Source: JBMZCV01 sp049613665 (lineage in GTDB: Bacteria; Bacteroidota; Bacteroidia; Chitinophagales; UBA2359). From it: DNA of 44,623 nt. This document shows, in pieces, positions 33,129 through 41,674 of the stretch. The notes beneath the pieces were generated by a model. That model was given only the letters and a program-made list of their open reading frames with translations. It did not search any database and was not told the DNA's origin. The position numbers and the translations under genes are program-made. The stretch is from assembly GCA_049613665.1 (NCBI GenBank), contig JBMZCV010000019.1:1-44623 (forward strand), written 5' to 3'. Position 1 is the first letter of the stretch. Every line of letters begins with the position of its first letter.

Positions 33129-33160
33129 AGGTGGCAGGCATTTTTAAAATTTTTCCACCT
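33129..33160 (+). promoter_or_regulatory. Leader hairpin H3 (upstream of M20 gene)
   Basis: AGGTGG pairs with CCACCT around a GGCATTT-containing loop; it follows ATTT and ends 33 bp before the start codon. Layout is the same as H2 upstream of lptB, with the stem base changed on both sides. Confidence 0.45.
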
Positions 33161-33192
33161 TATTTACCACTATTTTCAGAAAAAGAAAAAAA

Positions 33193-34386
33193 ATGAACAT
33201 TCAGCAAAAAATACAAACCTTAGCAGAAAAATATCATAGCGAAACGGTTGAAAATCGAAATCATTTACACGCCAATCCAGAGTTATCTTTTCACGAATAT
33301 GAAACCTCAAAGTTTGTGCAGCAAAAGCTAGGCGAAATGGGTATTCAGTTTCAAGATGGTGTAGCAGGAACAGGCGTTGTCGGTTTGATAAAAGGAAAAA
33401 ATCCAGAAAAACAAACTATCGCTTTGCGTGCCGACATGGATGCTTTGCCTATTTTGGAAGCCAATGATGTGCCTTACAAATCGAAAAATGAAGGCGTGAT
33501 GCACGCTTGCGGCCACGATGTGCATACTTCAAGTTTGCTCGGTACAAGTCGCATTCTCAATGAACTAAAAAGCGATTTTGAAGGTACGATAAAACTCATT
33601 TTTCAGCCTGCCGAAGAACGACATCCAGGCGGTGCATCTATTATGATAAAAGAAGGTGTTTTGCAAAATCCTGCACCAAAAAGCATTGTCGGACAGCACG
33701 TTCACCCACTTATTCCTGTTGGTACAGTAGGATTTCGGTCTGGCTTGTCGATGGCTTCGTCTGATGAAATAGAAATCATGATTACAGGAAAAGGCGGCCA
33801 TGGTGCTGTGCCTCAAAACTGCATAGACCCTGTGTTGATTAGTGCCAATGTTTTGGTTAGTTTGCAGCAAGTTACTGCTCGTTTTTTAGACCCAACGATA
33901 CCTAGTGTACTCACTTTTGGCAAAATAGAATCTATTGGTGGCGTGCATAATGTGATACCAAATCAAGTTCGCATTTTAGGTACTTTGCGTATGATGAACG
34001 AAGAATGGCGTTTTAAGGCTCACGAACAGATAAAAAATGTTGTGTATCACACCGCAAAAGCCATGGGTGGTAGTAGTGAAGTAGATATAAGAGTTGGCTA
34101 TCCGTTTTTGATAAACGAAGAAAAACTAACACTTCGTTGCAAAGCAGCTGCTGAACAGTTTTTGGGCAAAGAAAATGTTTTGGACATTCCAATGCGTATG
34201 ACTGCCGAAGATTTTGCGTATTATTCTCAAAAAACAAATGGCTGTTTTTATCGTTTAGGCGTAGCCAATGCCGCAAAAGGCATCACTTCGAGCGTACACA
34301 CACCTACTTTCAACATTGATGAAGATGCTCTGAAAATTGGCGTTGGCTTGATGAGTTATTTGGCTGTAAAGGAGCTGGCTATTTAA
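33193..34386 (+). CDS. M20-family amidohydrolase
   Basis: A 397-aa metallohydrolase of the M20D group (IAA-amino acid/hippurate/N-acyl amino acid hydrolases). Metal-binding residues are visible: Cys106 and His108 in HACGHDVHTS, Glu141/Glu142 in FQPAEERHPGG, His169 in GQHVHPL, and a late His in SSVHTPTFNIDE. RADMDALPI precedes the metal site. The small dimerisation domain (about 180-295) is intact (GKGGHGAVPQNCIDPV). No signal peptide, so it is cytoplasmic and probably cleaves an N-acyl or amide-linked amino acid; the substrate is unknown. A terminator follows. Confidence 0.9.
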   Translation: MNIQQKIQTLAEKYHSETVENRNHLHANPELSFHEYETSKFVQQKLGEMGIQFQDGVAGTGVVGLIKGKNPEKQTIALRADMDALPILEANDVPYKSKNEGVMHACGHDVHTSSLLGTSRILNELKSDFEGTIKLIFQPAEERHPGGASIMIKEGVLQNPAPKSIVGQHVHPLIPVGTVGFRSGLSMASSDEIEIMITGKGGHGAVPQNCIDPVLISANVLVSLQQVTARFLDPTIPSVLTFGKIESIGGVHNVIPNQVRILGTLRMMNEEWRFKAHEQIKNVVYHTAKAMGGSSEVDIRVGYPFLINEEKLTLRCKAAAEQFLGKENVLDIPMRMTAEDFAYYSQKTNGCFYRLGVANAAKGITSSVHTPTFNIDEDALKIGVGLMSYLAVKELAI

Positions 34387-34432
34387 ATTTTATCAAAAAC
34401 TTAATTCAACGATTCAAATAAAATATATCATG

Positions 34433-34467
34433 TAGAGACTTTGTATTGCAAGGTCTCTATTTTTTTT
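34433..34467 (+). terminator. Terminator after M20 gene
   Basis: TAGAGACTT pairs with AAGGTCTCTA around an 8-nt loop and is followed by eight T residues. Confidence 0.8.
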
Positions 34468-34560
34468 AACACAAAAGTAATAAAACAAATATTTGAACAA
34501 TTCATCATTAAATGCTAAAAAAATAGCAAACCATTTTGTCTATTATTTTGTTTTGCCTCT

Positions 34561-35892
34561 ATGAATCCTACCGAAATATCCACCATATATACTGGCTTAA
34601 AAATCAGCCTCGACGACATCGAAAAACGCATAGAAGCAGAGCTGCCAAACGGCTATTTGCTACACAAAGATGAAGTGAAACAGACAGGCTTGATAGGTTT
34701 GTTTTCGCAACATCGCCTATATGTGCGAGCCTACAAATACAAAGCTGTTGAAATCAAAACAAAAGCCAAATATTTGCAAGTCCGTTTGCCTTTGCTCGTC
34801 AAATTCGATTTGAAGTATGGAAAAACACTCAAACCTGTTTCGGCAGAAGCTATCATTATCGCTACGGCACGCATCAAATTGAGCCTTAGCCAAAATTGGA
34901 AACTCGGCACAAATACTGACACCGTAGGTTTTCGATGGGAGAGCTTTCCGAAATTCAAAATCCTTGGCCAGCAACTCCCTGTTTTGCCGATGGTACAAAA
35001 TTATATCAAACGACTCATTCCTACGCTTATCACAAAATTAGATGAGAAAATGGCTGGCGATATGAGTTTTAAAAGCCTTATAAAATACGTTTGGCAAAAT
35101 ATGCAAGATGTGATGGACGTTTCAGACGAACCGCCTGTTGCTTTGAAACTTACGCCAAAAGTGGTGCAAATCGAACATATTAAGCTGCAAAAAAGGAGTT
35201 TGAAAACCAATATTCGACTCGAAATGCTCACCGAAACTTTTATAGGAAAAAATGCAGCTACACAATTTGAAACACATAATACGGCTTTGCCACCGCTTCG
35301 CAAAATGAAAGAAGAGTTGCAAAAAAGCACCGTTTTTGTAGTCAATTATATTAGTTATAAAGAGGCAGAACGACAAGTTTTAGAAGCCTTGAAATTGCAA
35401 TTGGCTGCTTATGAACGTTTGATTTTAAAAAATATAAAAATTTATAAACGCAAAGCATTATTAGTTGTAGAAATAGTGGTTGGTGGCTTGGTAGAAGGCC
35501 AAATTTATGTGAAAGCATTGCCAAAATACGATGCAAAAAAGCAAAAATTTTATCTATCAGAGTTTGATTTTTTAGTAATGAGCAATAATACTTTACTTAA
35601 AATAGCCGAAAAAGTATTGCATCGAAATTTGGCACAGCAGATAAAACAAGAAGTAGAAACGGCAATAAATGACGAAATTGTAGAGATTTTAGAGATGCTT
35701 CACAAATGGTTCAATCAAAAACTAGATTTGACATATATACATCTCGATTCTAAGCTTGAAACTTCTTCTTTACACAAGCTTAGTTTGGTAGAAAAAGGCT
35801 TGAAAGTAGTGATGAAACTCACAGGAATGGCTGATATTTTTATTCAGCCTATGCCAGAAACCTCAAAAACGATAGATATAGAAATTCAGTAA
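34561..35892 (+). CDS. DUF4403-like protein
   Basis: A 443-aa protein that resembles DUF4403 by eye: an N-terminal ISLDDIEKRIEAELPNGYL segment, strand-rich pairs, and a repeated layout (PLLVKFDLKYGKTLKPVSAEA...; LVVEIVVGGLVEGQIYVKALPKYDAKKQKFYL) suggesting two tandem lipid-binding-like beta modules. The usual lipoprotein signal of this family is missing: the chain begins MNPTEISTIYTGLKISL and no upstream in-frame extension is seen. Either it is cytoplasmic or secretion is lost. It ends 6 bp from the convergent BtpA-like gene. Function unknown. Confidence 0.65.
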   Translation: MNPTEISTIYTGLKISLDDIEKRIEAELPNGYLLHKDEVKQTGLIGLFSQHRLYVRAYKYKAVEIKTKAKYLQVRLPLLVKFDLKYGKTLKPVSAEAIIIATARIKLSLSQNWKLGTNTDTVGFRWESFPKFKILGQQLPVLPMVQNYIKRLIPTLITKLDEKMAGDMSFKSLIKYVWQNMQDVMDVSDEPPVALKLTPKVVQIEHIKLQKRSLKTNIRLEMLTETFIGKNAATQFETHNTALPPLRKMKEELQKSTVFVVNYISYKEAERQVLEALKLQLAAYERLILKNIKIYKRKALLVVEIVVGGLVEGQIYVKALPKYDAKKQKFYLSEFDFLVMSNNTLLKIAEKVLHRNLAQQIKQEVETAINDEIVEILEMLHKWFNQKLDLTYIHLDSKLETSSLHKLSLVEKGLKVVMKLTGMADIFIQPMPETSKTIDIEIQ

Positions 35893-35898
35893 AAGAAC

Positions 35899-36705
35899 TT
35901 ACAATTGTCCAGCTTTTTGCACCAAATGTTCTACCCGATGAGCAGCAATAGGATTTGTTACTTTTCCATTTTTTTTAAAATAACTGCCTACAATAAAACC
36001 ATTTGCAGCCGCTAAAGTATCTATATTTTCGGGCGTTGTGCCACTGCCAATCAAAATGGGTAAATCCGTATTTTGTCGCACAATCTCTAAATCATTGGCA
36101 TTTGTTGTTTCGCCTGTTCGAGTGCCAGAAACAATAATGGCATCTGCCAAACCTCTTTCGCTAAGGTCTTGCGTTTCTACGGCCAAATCTTTTTGCGTTA
36201 GTGAATTAGCATGTTTGACACTCACATCTGCAAAAATCAAAACCTTGCTTCCCAAAGCCTTTCGCAACCGCAAAGTTTTGTAAGCCATACCTTGAATGAT
36301 GCCTTGGTCGGCTACTACAGCGTGTGTATGAATATTTACTCGTATAAAATGAGCCTCAATAGCCGTAGCAATAGCCAAAGCCGCTTCTGCATCGTTTCGC
36401 AACACATTGATTCCTATTGGCACATCGGTTTGTCGCACTACTTCACGCCCAATCGCTGCCATTGTAGCAATAGTTTCGGCAGGCACACTATTCGGAAAAA
36501 ATGGCTTATCGCCAAAATTTTCTATAATAATACCATCAGTATATCGATTCAAAATATCAGCTTCTTGCAAAGCCTGTTCATATATTTTTTTCAAATTGCC
36601 ATCATACAAAGGCGAACCTAGCAAAGCTGGCAAATGAATAACGCCAATAACACTTTTTTTATTCGGAAAAATATCAGAGAAACGAGTTGCGAAATGTTGA
36701 GCCAT
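35899..36705 (-). CDS. BtpA/SgcQ family protein
   Basis: A 268-aa TIM-barrel protein of the BtpA family: KKSVIGVIHLPALLGSPLYDG at the N-terminus, DGIIIENFGDKPF, PIGINVLRNDAEAALAIA, FADVSVKHANSL, DAIIVSGTRTGETTN and LPILIGSGTTPENI in barrel order. BtpA was described as a photosystem I biogenesis factor in cyanobacteria and SgcQ belongs to a sugar operon; in non-photosynthetic bacteria the reaction is unknown, although phosphate-binding loops are evident. It is convergent with the DUF4403-like gene, their stops separated by 6 bp with no terminator between. Confidence 0.88.
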   Translation of the reverse strand: MAQHFATRFSDIFPNKKSVIGVIHLPALLGSPLYDGNLKKIYEQALQEADILNRYTDGIIIENFGDKPFFPNSVPAETIATMAAIGREVVRQTDVPIGINVLRNDAEAALAIATAIEAHFIRVNIHTHAVVADQGIIQGMAYKTLRLRKALGSKVLIFADVSVKHANSLTQKDLAVETQDLSERGLADAIIVSGTRTGETTNANDLEIVRQNTDLPILIGSGTTPENIDTLAAANGFIVGSYFKKNGKVTNPIAAHRVEHLVQKAGQL

Positions 36706-36766
36706 TTTTTATAAAATTGAAAAAAAATAAATTGAAAGCACAAACATAGAGACAAACAAACTAAAA

Positions 36767-36813
36767 ACCAAAAAAGCGACTATGTTTATATAAACATAGC
36801 CGCTTTTTTTGGT
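36767..36813 (-). terminator. Terminator after the outer-membrane barrel gene
   Basis: ACCAAAAAAGCG, one mismatch, CTATGTTTA paired with the complement. Lies between the minus-strand 36845 gene and the BtpA-like gene, with A/T-runs on both sides. Confidence 0.8.
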
Positions 36814-36844
36814 TACTTTTTATTTATCGCTTCATTGCATTTTT

Positions 36845-37486
36845 CTAGTAATAACGCATCACAGGAATTTGTGAAGTATTATTTTTGAAAGTATAACCTA
36901 CGCCAATTGAGCCTGCAATTGTTGGGTTAGCTTTTGTTGTTTTTGTATAAGCAGTCATTGTTGGGCTAAGGCTAGTTTTTAGGAATAACCCACCGTCTGG
37001 CGACTGAAAACGATATCCTATATGAGCAGAAACATAAACAGAAGCGTATTCACGAGGAACTTGCACTTGCCAAATATGTGTACCATTTTCACTTTCTGTA
37101 TTTGTTGATGCTGTTGATTCCTCAAAACCAAAAGCTGCCATCGCACCAATACCTGTTTCAAAAAAATGGCGATTTTTACCTACCAAAAGATTTAATTTTA
37201 CAGGAATAATTGGATCAAAGTCACCTTGCAAAACCGCAGATGACATGCCTATTCCAATTTGAGTGCTTAATTTTATTTTATTTACTGCTACCCAAATTTT
37301 GTCGTAATTTACAGAATATTGCGTGCCATTGCCGCCTACTTCTACAAAAACACTATTTGGAGCAAAATCTAAAGTTTCTGTATATGTTTGATTAGCATTT
37401 TCTGAAACTATGTTGTTGTTTTCTTGTGCTTGAGTCGAAAAACTACTAGCAATTATCAACGCTAGTACCGTCAATAAATTTTTCAT
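36845..37486 (-). CDS. Outer-membrane beta-barrel protein, hypothetical
   Basis: A 213-aa exported protein: signal peptide MKNLLTVLALIIASSFSTQA cut before QENN. The mature part shows alternating strands with aromatic girdles (SVFVEVGGNGTQYSVNYDKIW, KLNLLVGKNRHFFETGIGAMAAFG, EYASVYVSAHIGYRFQ) and ends in VGYTFKNNTSQIPVMRYY. The repeated G-x-G-Y/F turns suggest a small eight-stranded OmpA- or OmpW-like barrel. No specific function. A terminator follows; the upstream gap 37487-37916 is AT-rich and I see no gene or repeat family in it. Confidence 0.7.
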   Translation of the reverse strand: MKNLLTVLALIIASSFSTQAQENNNIVSENANQTYTETLDFAPNSVFVEVGGNGTQYSVNYDKIWVAVNKIKLSTQIGIGMSSAVLQGDFDPIIPVKLNLLVGKNRHFFETGIGAMAAFGFEESTASTNTESENGTHIWQVQVPREYASVYVSAHIGYRFQSPDGGLFLKTSLSPTMTAYTKTTKANPTIAGSIGVGYTFKNNTSQIPVMRYY

Positions 37487-37916
37487 ACCGAATGATATTT
37501 TTTGATGTTTAATTATCTTTTTTTTAAATGTAGGTGTTAAAATCTATAAGCATTTTTTTAAAATTACATAATACCAAACTTAAAACCATAATAAAAAATA
37601 CTAATTTGTTCTAAGCGACTGCAAAGGTACACTTTTTTTTTTATTCTACCAATAGTATCACAATTTTTAAGCCATTTTTTCTAAAAATCATTTTTTTTAC
37701 ATAAAAAACACATACCTTCTTAGCAAAACAAATGATAGAAAAGAAAAAAAGCAGCTTAACATATTATATTTTCTTTATGATGTGTATATATACTAGAAAT
37801 AGTGTTTTAGCGTTACTGAAAAAAAACACTTCTTTTGAAAATGTCAAATTTTAAACATTATATAGGATAAAATATGAATTTGTAAACATTTTCAATATAT
37901 GAAGATGCGAAATATT

Positions 37917-37961
37917 AAAAAAAAGGTGGGCATTACATTAGTAACACTCACCTTTTTTCAA
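37917..37961 (-). terminator. Terminator after gldG
   Basis: AAAAAAGGTG pairs with CACCTTTTTT across a 20-nt loop, just beyond the gldG stop on the minus strand. Confidence 0.6.
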
Positions 37962-37982
37962 CTAAAAAATTCTTTTTTTTAT

Positions 37983-39716
37983 TTACTTCGTATATTTTCG
38001 TTTTCGCACCATATTATATAAAAAACCTGCAAAAATAACCAAACCAATAGGCAATAACATATTGAGCAATTGCCAAAAAGTTTTTTCGCTCTGTACTTTT
38101 TTATTATCCAACAAACGCATTTTCACGTCTTTTGAGCGTGCTGCAATAATTCCGTTATCGTCTGTGAGCCATTCTACTGCATTGACAAGTAGCTCTTTAT
38201 TGGCAAAAGTTTGTTTGCTATATTTATAATATCCCAAAGGACTTGGCCGCCCTGTTCGTGCGTCTATGTCATTGCGAATAAAATCGCCGTCTGACATCAC
38301 AATCATTTTTGTAGGCAAGCTTTTTTCACGAAAAGAAACATCTGGCAATGTGTCTATCATATCTATGGTAGATTTTGCCAAACGATTTTTGAACAAAGAA
38401 GGAAATTCGCCTTCCAAAGCTACTGCTACATTTTGCTGCCCTTTATTGTATTGATTCAAATCTGGCTTTTGCCTTACTTCATTCACATTTACTCGATTTA
38501 CAGTCGAAATTGTTTGGCTCGCTGGCGAAGTCGTTAACAAAATCGTTTTTTCAATCTTATCATTTTTCGTTTTTATTGTATCAATGTTGCCTACAAAACG
38601 CCCCAAAACGGCATCAATATTTTTTGTGACAGGGTGAGTTGGATGATGATAGCTAAAAATTGGAAAATATGGCCATTTGAATGGTCGCAGTTGCGTAGCA
38701 TTTCCAGAAGGGTCTCTGCCTGTTGCCAACTGAATATCGGCACATTGCAGGTCTTTGACAAGATTAAAATTCATTCTAGCACCATATTTAAACAGCAAAT
38801 CGTCGAGCTGCAAATCGTAAGCCAAAGGCAAAAACGAGCCATCTTCATTTTTTAGGCTATCCATATTTGCCGCCATATTGTCGATGAGCCACAGCACACG
38901 GCCACCATTCATCACATATTGGTCTATCTTAAATTTGTCTTTATCATTGAATGTTTCGGTGGGTTTTGCTATCACAACAGCCGAAAATTTTGGTGGAATA
39001 TACAAATTATCAGTCACGTCGTAGCGTTCCAAAAAATAGTATTGAGCCAACTCTACGGCTATCGATTCGAGATATTTGCTCTCTAGTTCGCCGTGTCCTG
39101 TCAAAAATCCTAAAGTTGGTTTTTCTGGTCGTTGAATTTTCTGAATAGCATTCGCAATTTGATATTCCAACAAAGCAATAGAATTGTTTAGCGTTTCTTG
39201 TGGCCCTTTATTTAGCTGTTCTTGCAAAAGCATTATTGGCAATTCACGGCCTTTATAAAACACCAAAGCGGCAGGAAATATCACTTTTTCGGAATATCCT
39301 TCGGCAGTTTCTATCAAATTTTTGGGCTGCAAACCCTTTTCTATCAATTGCTGCATTGCTTTTTGTCGTTGTTCGCCATCAAGATTTTCAAAAGGATCGA
39401 CAAATTCATATTCCAAAAAGCCTCCTGTATAAGCACGAAAATCGTCTAGTTTCCAGCGTATTTCGTTTTGCAACCGCTTGAAACCAGAAGGCAATTGTCC
39501 TTCCAAAAATACCTGCACATACACCACATCATCTACTTCCGATAGCATTTTTTTGGTAGCTGGCGTAAGGCTAAAGCGTCCTTCTTTCGTCAAATCAAAG
39601 CGTTTTGGCAAGTGCAAGGCATTGAAAAGCGGTGGAATAGCCACATTTGCCAACAAAATAATGACAATGAGCAAGAGAACTTGTAGAATACTTTGATATT
39701 TTCTGTTATTTTTCAT
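37983..39716 (-). CDS. gldG: GldG, gliding-associated ABC transporter component
   Basis: A 577-aa membrane protein of the GldG family (ABC-type uncharacterised transport domain). An N-terminal helix (residues 9-32) is followed by the typical NALHLPKRFDLTKEGRFSLTPATKKML, VYVQVFLEGQLPSGFKRLQNE and GFLEYEFVDPF. The middle has KPTLGFLTGHGELESKYL and GGRVLWLIDNM, then FPSLFKNR and SDGDFIRND; a C-terminal helix (about 550-568) closes it. In Flavobacterium johnsoniae GldA, GldF and GldG form an ABC transporter needed for gliding. Here no gldF is present upstream (39717-40114 is non-coding), so the gene is isolated. Family assignment is firm; the gliding role is inferred. Confidence 0.9.
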   Translation of the reverse strand: MKNNRKYQSILQVLLLIVIILLANVAIPPLFNALHLPKRFDLTKEGRFSLTPATKKMLSEVDDVVYVQVFLEGQLPSGFKRLQNEIRWKLDDFRAYTGGFLEYEFVDPFENLDGEQRQKAMQQLIEKGLQPKNLIETAEGYSEKVIFPAALVFYKGRELPIMLLQEQLNKGPQETLNNSIALLEYQIANAIQKIQRPEKPTLGFLTGHGELESKYLESIAVELAQYYFLERYDVTDNLYIPPKFSAVVIAKPTETFNDKDKFKIDQYVMNGGRVLWLIDNMAANMDSLKNEDGSFLPLAYDLQLDDLLFKYGARMNFNLVKDLQCADIQLATGRDPSGNATQLRPFKWPYFPIFSYHHPTHPVTKNIDAVLGRFVGNIDTIKTKNDKIEKTILLTTSPASQTISTVNRVNVNEVRQKPDLNQYNKGQQNVAVALEGEFPSLFKNRLAKSTIDMIDTLPDVSFREKSLPTKMIVMSDGDFIRNDIDARTGRPSPLGYYKYSKQTFANKELLVNAVEWLTDDNGIIAARSKDVKMRLLDNKKVQSEKTFWQLLNMLLPIGLVIFAGFLYNMVRKRKYTK

Positions 39717-39906
39717 GCTTAGTAAAAATAATGGTAAGTGATAGGTATTTGACCGAAACTTTTTAAAAGATGCAAGATAAAATTTTTATGGCTAAAAAAG
39801 AAAAGAGAATAGCAAATACCTCTATGAAAGCTATCGCATTTTTTTTATGTGAAATATGTTAAATTTGTTTGAAAAAGATTATATTTGCTACACTTATGTC
39901 ATTATA

Positions 39907-40063
39907 AGTAACGTTCAAAAAATAACTCATTGATTTAAGTTGGAGTTTTTTTGACATATTCCGTTGAAAAACCTTGTCGTAACTATGGCTGTGACTGCGT
40001 TTTTCGCCTTGTCTTTCAAAAAAATCGCTGCCTAAAATTGTGAACTTATTTTTTGCCATTACT
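39907..40063 (+). repeat. Rep-B copy 2 (MITE-like, 157 bp)
   Basis: AGTAACGTTCAAAAAATAAC to TTTTGCCATTACT, the second copy of the element after iscS, in the same orientation relative to its downstream gene. It fills nearly half of the gap 39717-40114. Spurious reading frames arise from it on both strands. Confidence 0.8.
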
Positions 40064-40114
40064 AAACATGAAATCCTGACTAGAAATTTTATTTTTCCTA
40101 AAAAAAACCAGCCA

Positions 40115-40813
40115 ATGAACTTTTCAGAATGGAGTAGTCATTTTCTAAATCTCATTTATCCAAAAACCTGCGGTGCTTGCGGACATTCACTAAAAAGGCA
40201 AGAAGAAATTATTTGTTTGAAATGCCAATATAATTTACCCAAAACCAACTATCATGAAGAAGAAGAAAATCCGATAGCCAAAAAATTTTGGGGCAGAGTG
40301 CCACTCAAAAATGCTGCTTCTTTTTATTATTTTGGAAAAAAAGGCCGTGTTCAGCAGCTTATTCATCATCTCAAATATGGCGGCTGGCCAGAAGTTGGTC
40401 TTAAAATTGGGCAAATGTATGGAAAAGATTTGACCAAACACAAACATTTTCAAGACATCAAACTTGTGCTGCCAATACCTTTGCATCCGCTAAAAAAAAA
40501 GAAAAGAGGCTACAACCAAAGCGATTTTTTTGCCGAAGGCTTGGCAGAAAGTATGCAAATTGAATGGTCGGCAGATGCTGTTATCCGAAAAGTTTTTACG
40601 GAGTCGCAAACTAAAAAAGACCGTTTTGAGCGTTGGGAAAATGTAGAAAGTATTTTTGGCGTAATCAAACCTGAATTGCTCGAAAATAAACATATCTTGT
40701 TGGTAGATGATGTGATTACGACTGGCTCAACAATAGAAGCTTGTGCCACCGAAATATTAAAAGTTAAAAATGTACGATTGAGTGTTGTGAGTATCGCAAC
40801 AGCACAATCGTAA
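40115..40813 (+). CDS. comF: ComF family phosphoribosyltransferase-like protein
   Basis: A 232-aa protein of the ComF/GntX family. The N-terminal zinc finger has CGACGHSL (Cys19, Cys22) and ICLKCQ (Cys34, Cys37). The phosphoribosyltransferase domain has LVLPIPLHPLKKKKRGYNQS and the PRPP loop HILLVDDVITTGSTIEAC. In competent bacteria ComF homologues help single-stranded DNA handling during uptake; elsewhere the role is unclear. The ATG at 40115 (MNFSEWSSHFLNLIYPKTCG) is chosen because the frame upstream runs into Rep-B. The nuclease-like gene follows after 28 bp and is likely co-transcribed. Confidence 0.88.
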   Translation: MNFSEWSSHFLNLIYPKTCGACGHSLKRQEEIICLKCQYNLPKTNYHEEEENPIAKKFWGRVPLKNAASFYYFGKKGRVQQLIHHLKYGGWPEVGLKIGQMYGKDLTKHKHFQDIKLVLPIPLHPLKKKKRGYNQSDFFAEGLAESMQIEWSADAVIRKVFTESQTKKDRFERWENVESIFGVIKPELLENKHILLVDDVITTGSTIEACATEILKVKNVRLSVVSIATAQS

Positions 40814-40841
40814 AACAATGTTGAAAAACGAATAGAAATAA

Positions 40842-41447
40842 ATGAGTAAAAGTAGAGGACGCAAATCTTATGAAAAAGGTATCAAATTAGAAAAAGATTT
40901 TGCCGCTTGGATGAAAAATAAATTGGGCTATCACCGTATTTTGCCTCGTCAATTTGTGCGAGGTAAAGTGGCTTCTCGGCCTTTTGAAGTCGATATATAC
41001 GGTATTAAAGAGAGTCCATTTTGGAAGTTATTTGAAATTTTAGGCATTATTTTAGTTATTATTGCCTTGCTGACTATGTTTGGCGAGTTGGAAAGTGTGA
41101 GATATTATATAAAAGATATTGTCGAACACATCAACTTGCGAGCAAGAGGTGCTTTGGCTATCATTGGTGTTTTGGGCATCATTTTGGGCTATTGGGGCAA
41201 TAAAAAACAAACAAAACACGCTTGGGTAGAATGTAAAAATTTGAGTACAAATGTGAAACGTGACCATATTTTTAAGCTCAATTCGGCCGTGAAAGATGTG
41301 ATGAAATCTAAAAACAAAACCTGGAAACCTGATATCGTCATCATGGTTTCGGGCAAAGGTTTTGATATTGATGCTCTCAATTTTGCACGTTCACACAATA
41401 TTGTTTGCTACCGACAGGAAGGTAAAAAATTTAAAAAAGTAATATAA
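40842..41447 (+). CDS. Membrane-embedded PD-(D/E)XK (Mrr-like) nuclease domain protein
   Basis: A 201-aa protein. The residues of a PD-(D/E)XK nuclease are in order: helix with Glu17 (YEKGIKLEKDFAAWM), Asp51 in RPFEVDIYG, the paired Glu130-x-Lys132 in HAWVECKNL, then helix VKRDHIFKLNSAV and strand KPDIVIMVSG. Between Asp51 and ExK lie two hydrophobic helices, about residues 64-80 (FEILGIILVIIALLTMF) and 103-119 (GALAIIGVLGIILGYWG). The usual short strand turn of the fold is thus expanded by a membrane hairpin, leaving the nuclease core on the cytoplasmic face. It follows comF by 28 bp, so a DNA-uptake or foreign-DNA role is conceivable but unproven. Confidence 0.7.
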   Translation: MSKSRGRKSYEKGIKLEKDFAAWMKNKLGYHRILPRQFVRGKVASRPFEVDIYGIKESPFWKLFEILGIILVIIALLTMFGELESVRYYIKDIVEHINLRARGALAIIGVLGIILGYWGNKKQTKHAWVECKNLSTNVKRDHIFKLNSAVKDVMKSKNKTWKPDIVIMVSGKGFDIDALNFARSHNIVCYRQEGKKFKKVI

Positions 41448-41500
41448 TTTAATTTTTAGTTGTGAGTTTTTAGCTTTTTCTTCATAAAAAAAACACCTTT

Positions 41501-41606
41501 TAAGTGCCAAGCACTATTTAATAATCGGTCGTTTCGTTGCTAACGCATTGAAAAATCAGCGTGTTAGCTTGCACGAGATGTATGTTTATTTTTGCCTCAG
41601 TACTTA
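41501..41606 (+). repeat. Rep-A copy n
   Basis: TAAGTGCCAAGCACTATTTA, core GCTAACGCATTGA / TCAGCGTGTTAGC, end CAGTACTTA, with TA on both sides; very close to copy g. It lies 69 bp before the GT2 gene. Confidence 0.9.
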
Positions 41607-41674
41607 TATAAAAAATAAGAATGTCGCCTTTAATTTAAATAAATTCTTTACCCTTTACAAAAACCTTATTAAAC

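Noticed and set aside
37487..37916. Possible small RNA in the AT-rich gap upstream of the barrel gene
   Set aside because: No clear promoter, conserved motif or stable hairpin could be found by eye.
39859..40059. 66-aa minus-strand frame (MAKNKFTILGSDFF...)
   Set aside because: It lies almost wholly inside Rep-B copy 2, so it is a by-product of the repeat rather than a gene.
40040..40114. N-terminal extension of ComF
   Set aside because: The extension is encoded partly by Rep-B, and the zinc-finger domain starts normally from the ATG at 40115.
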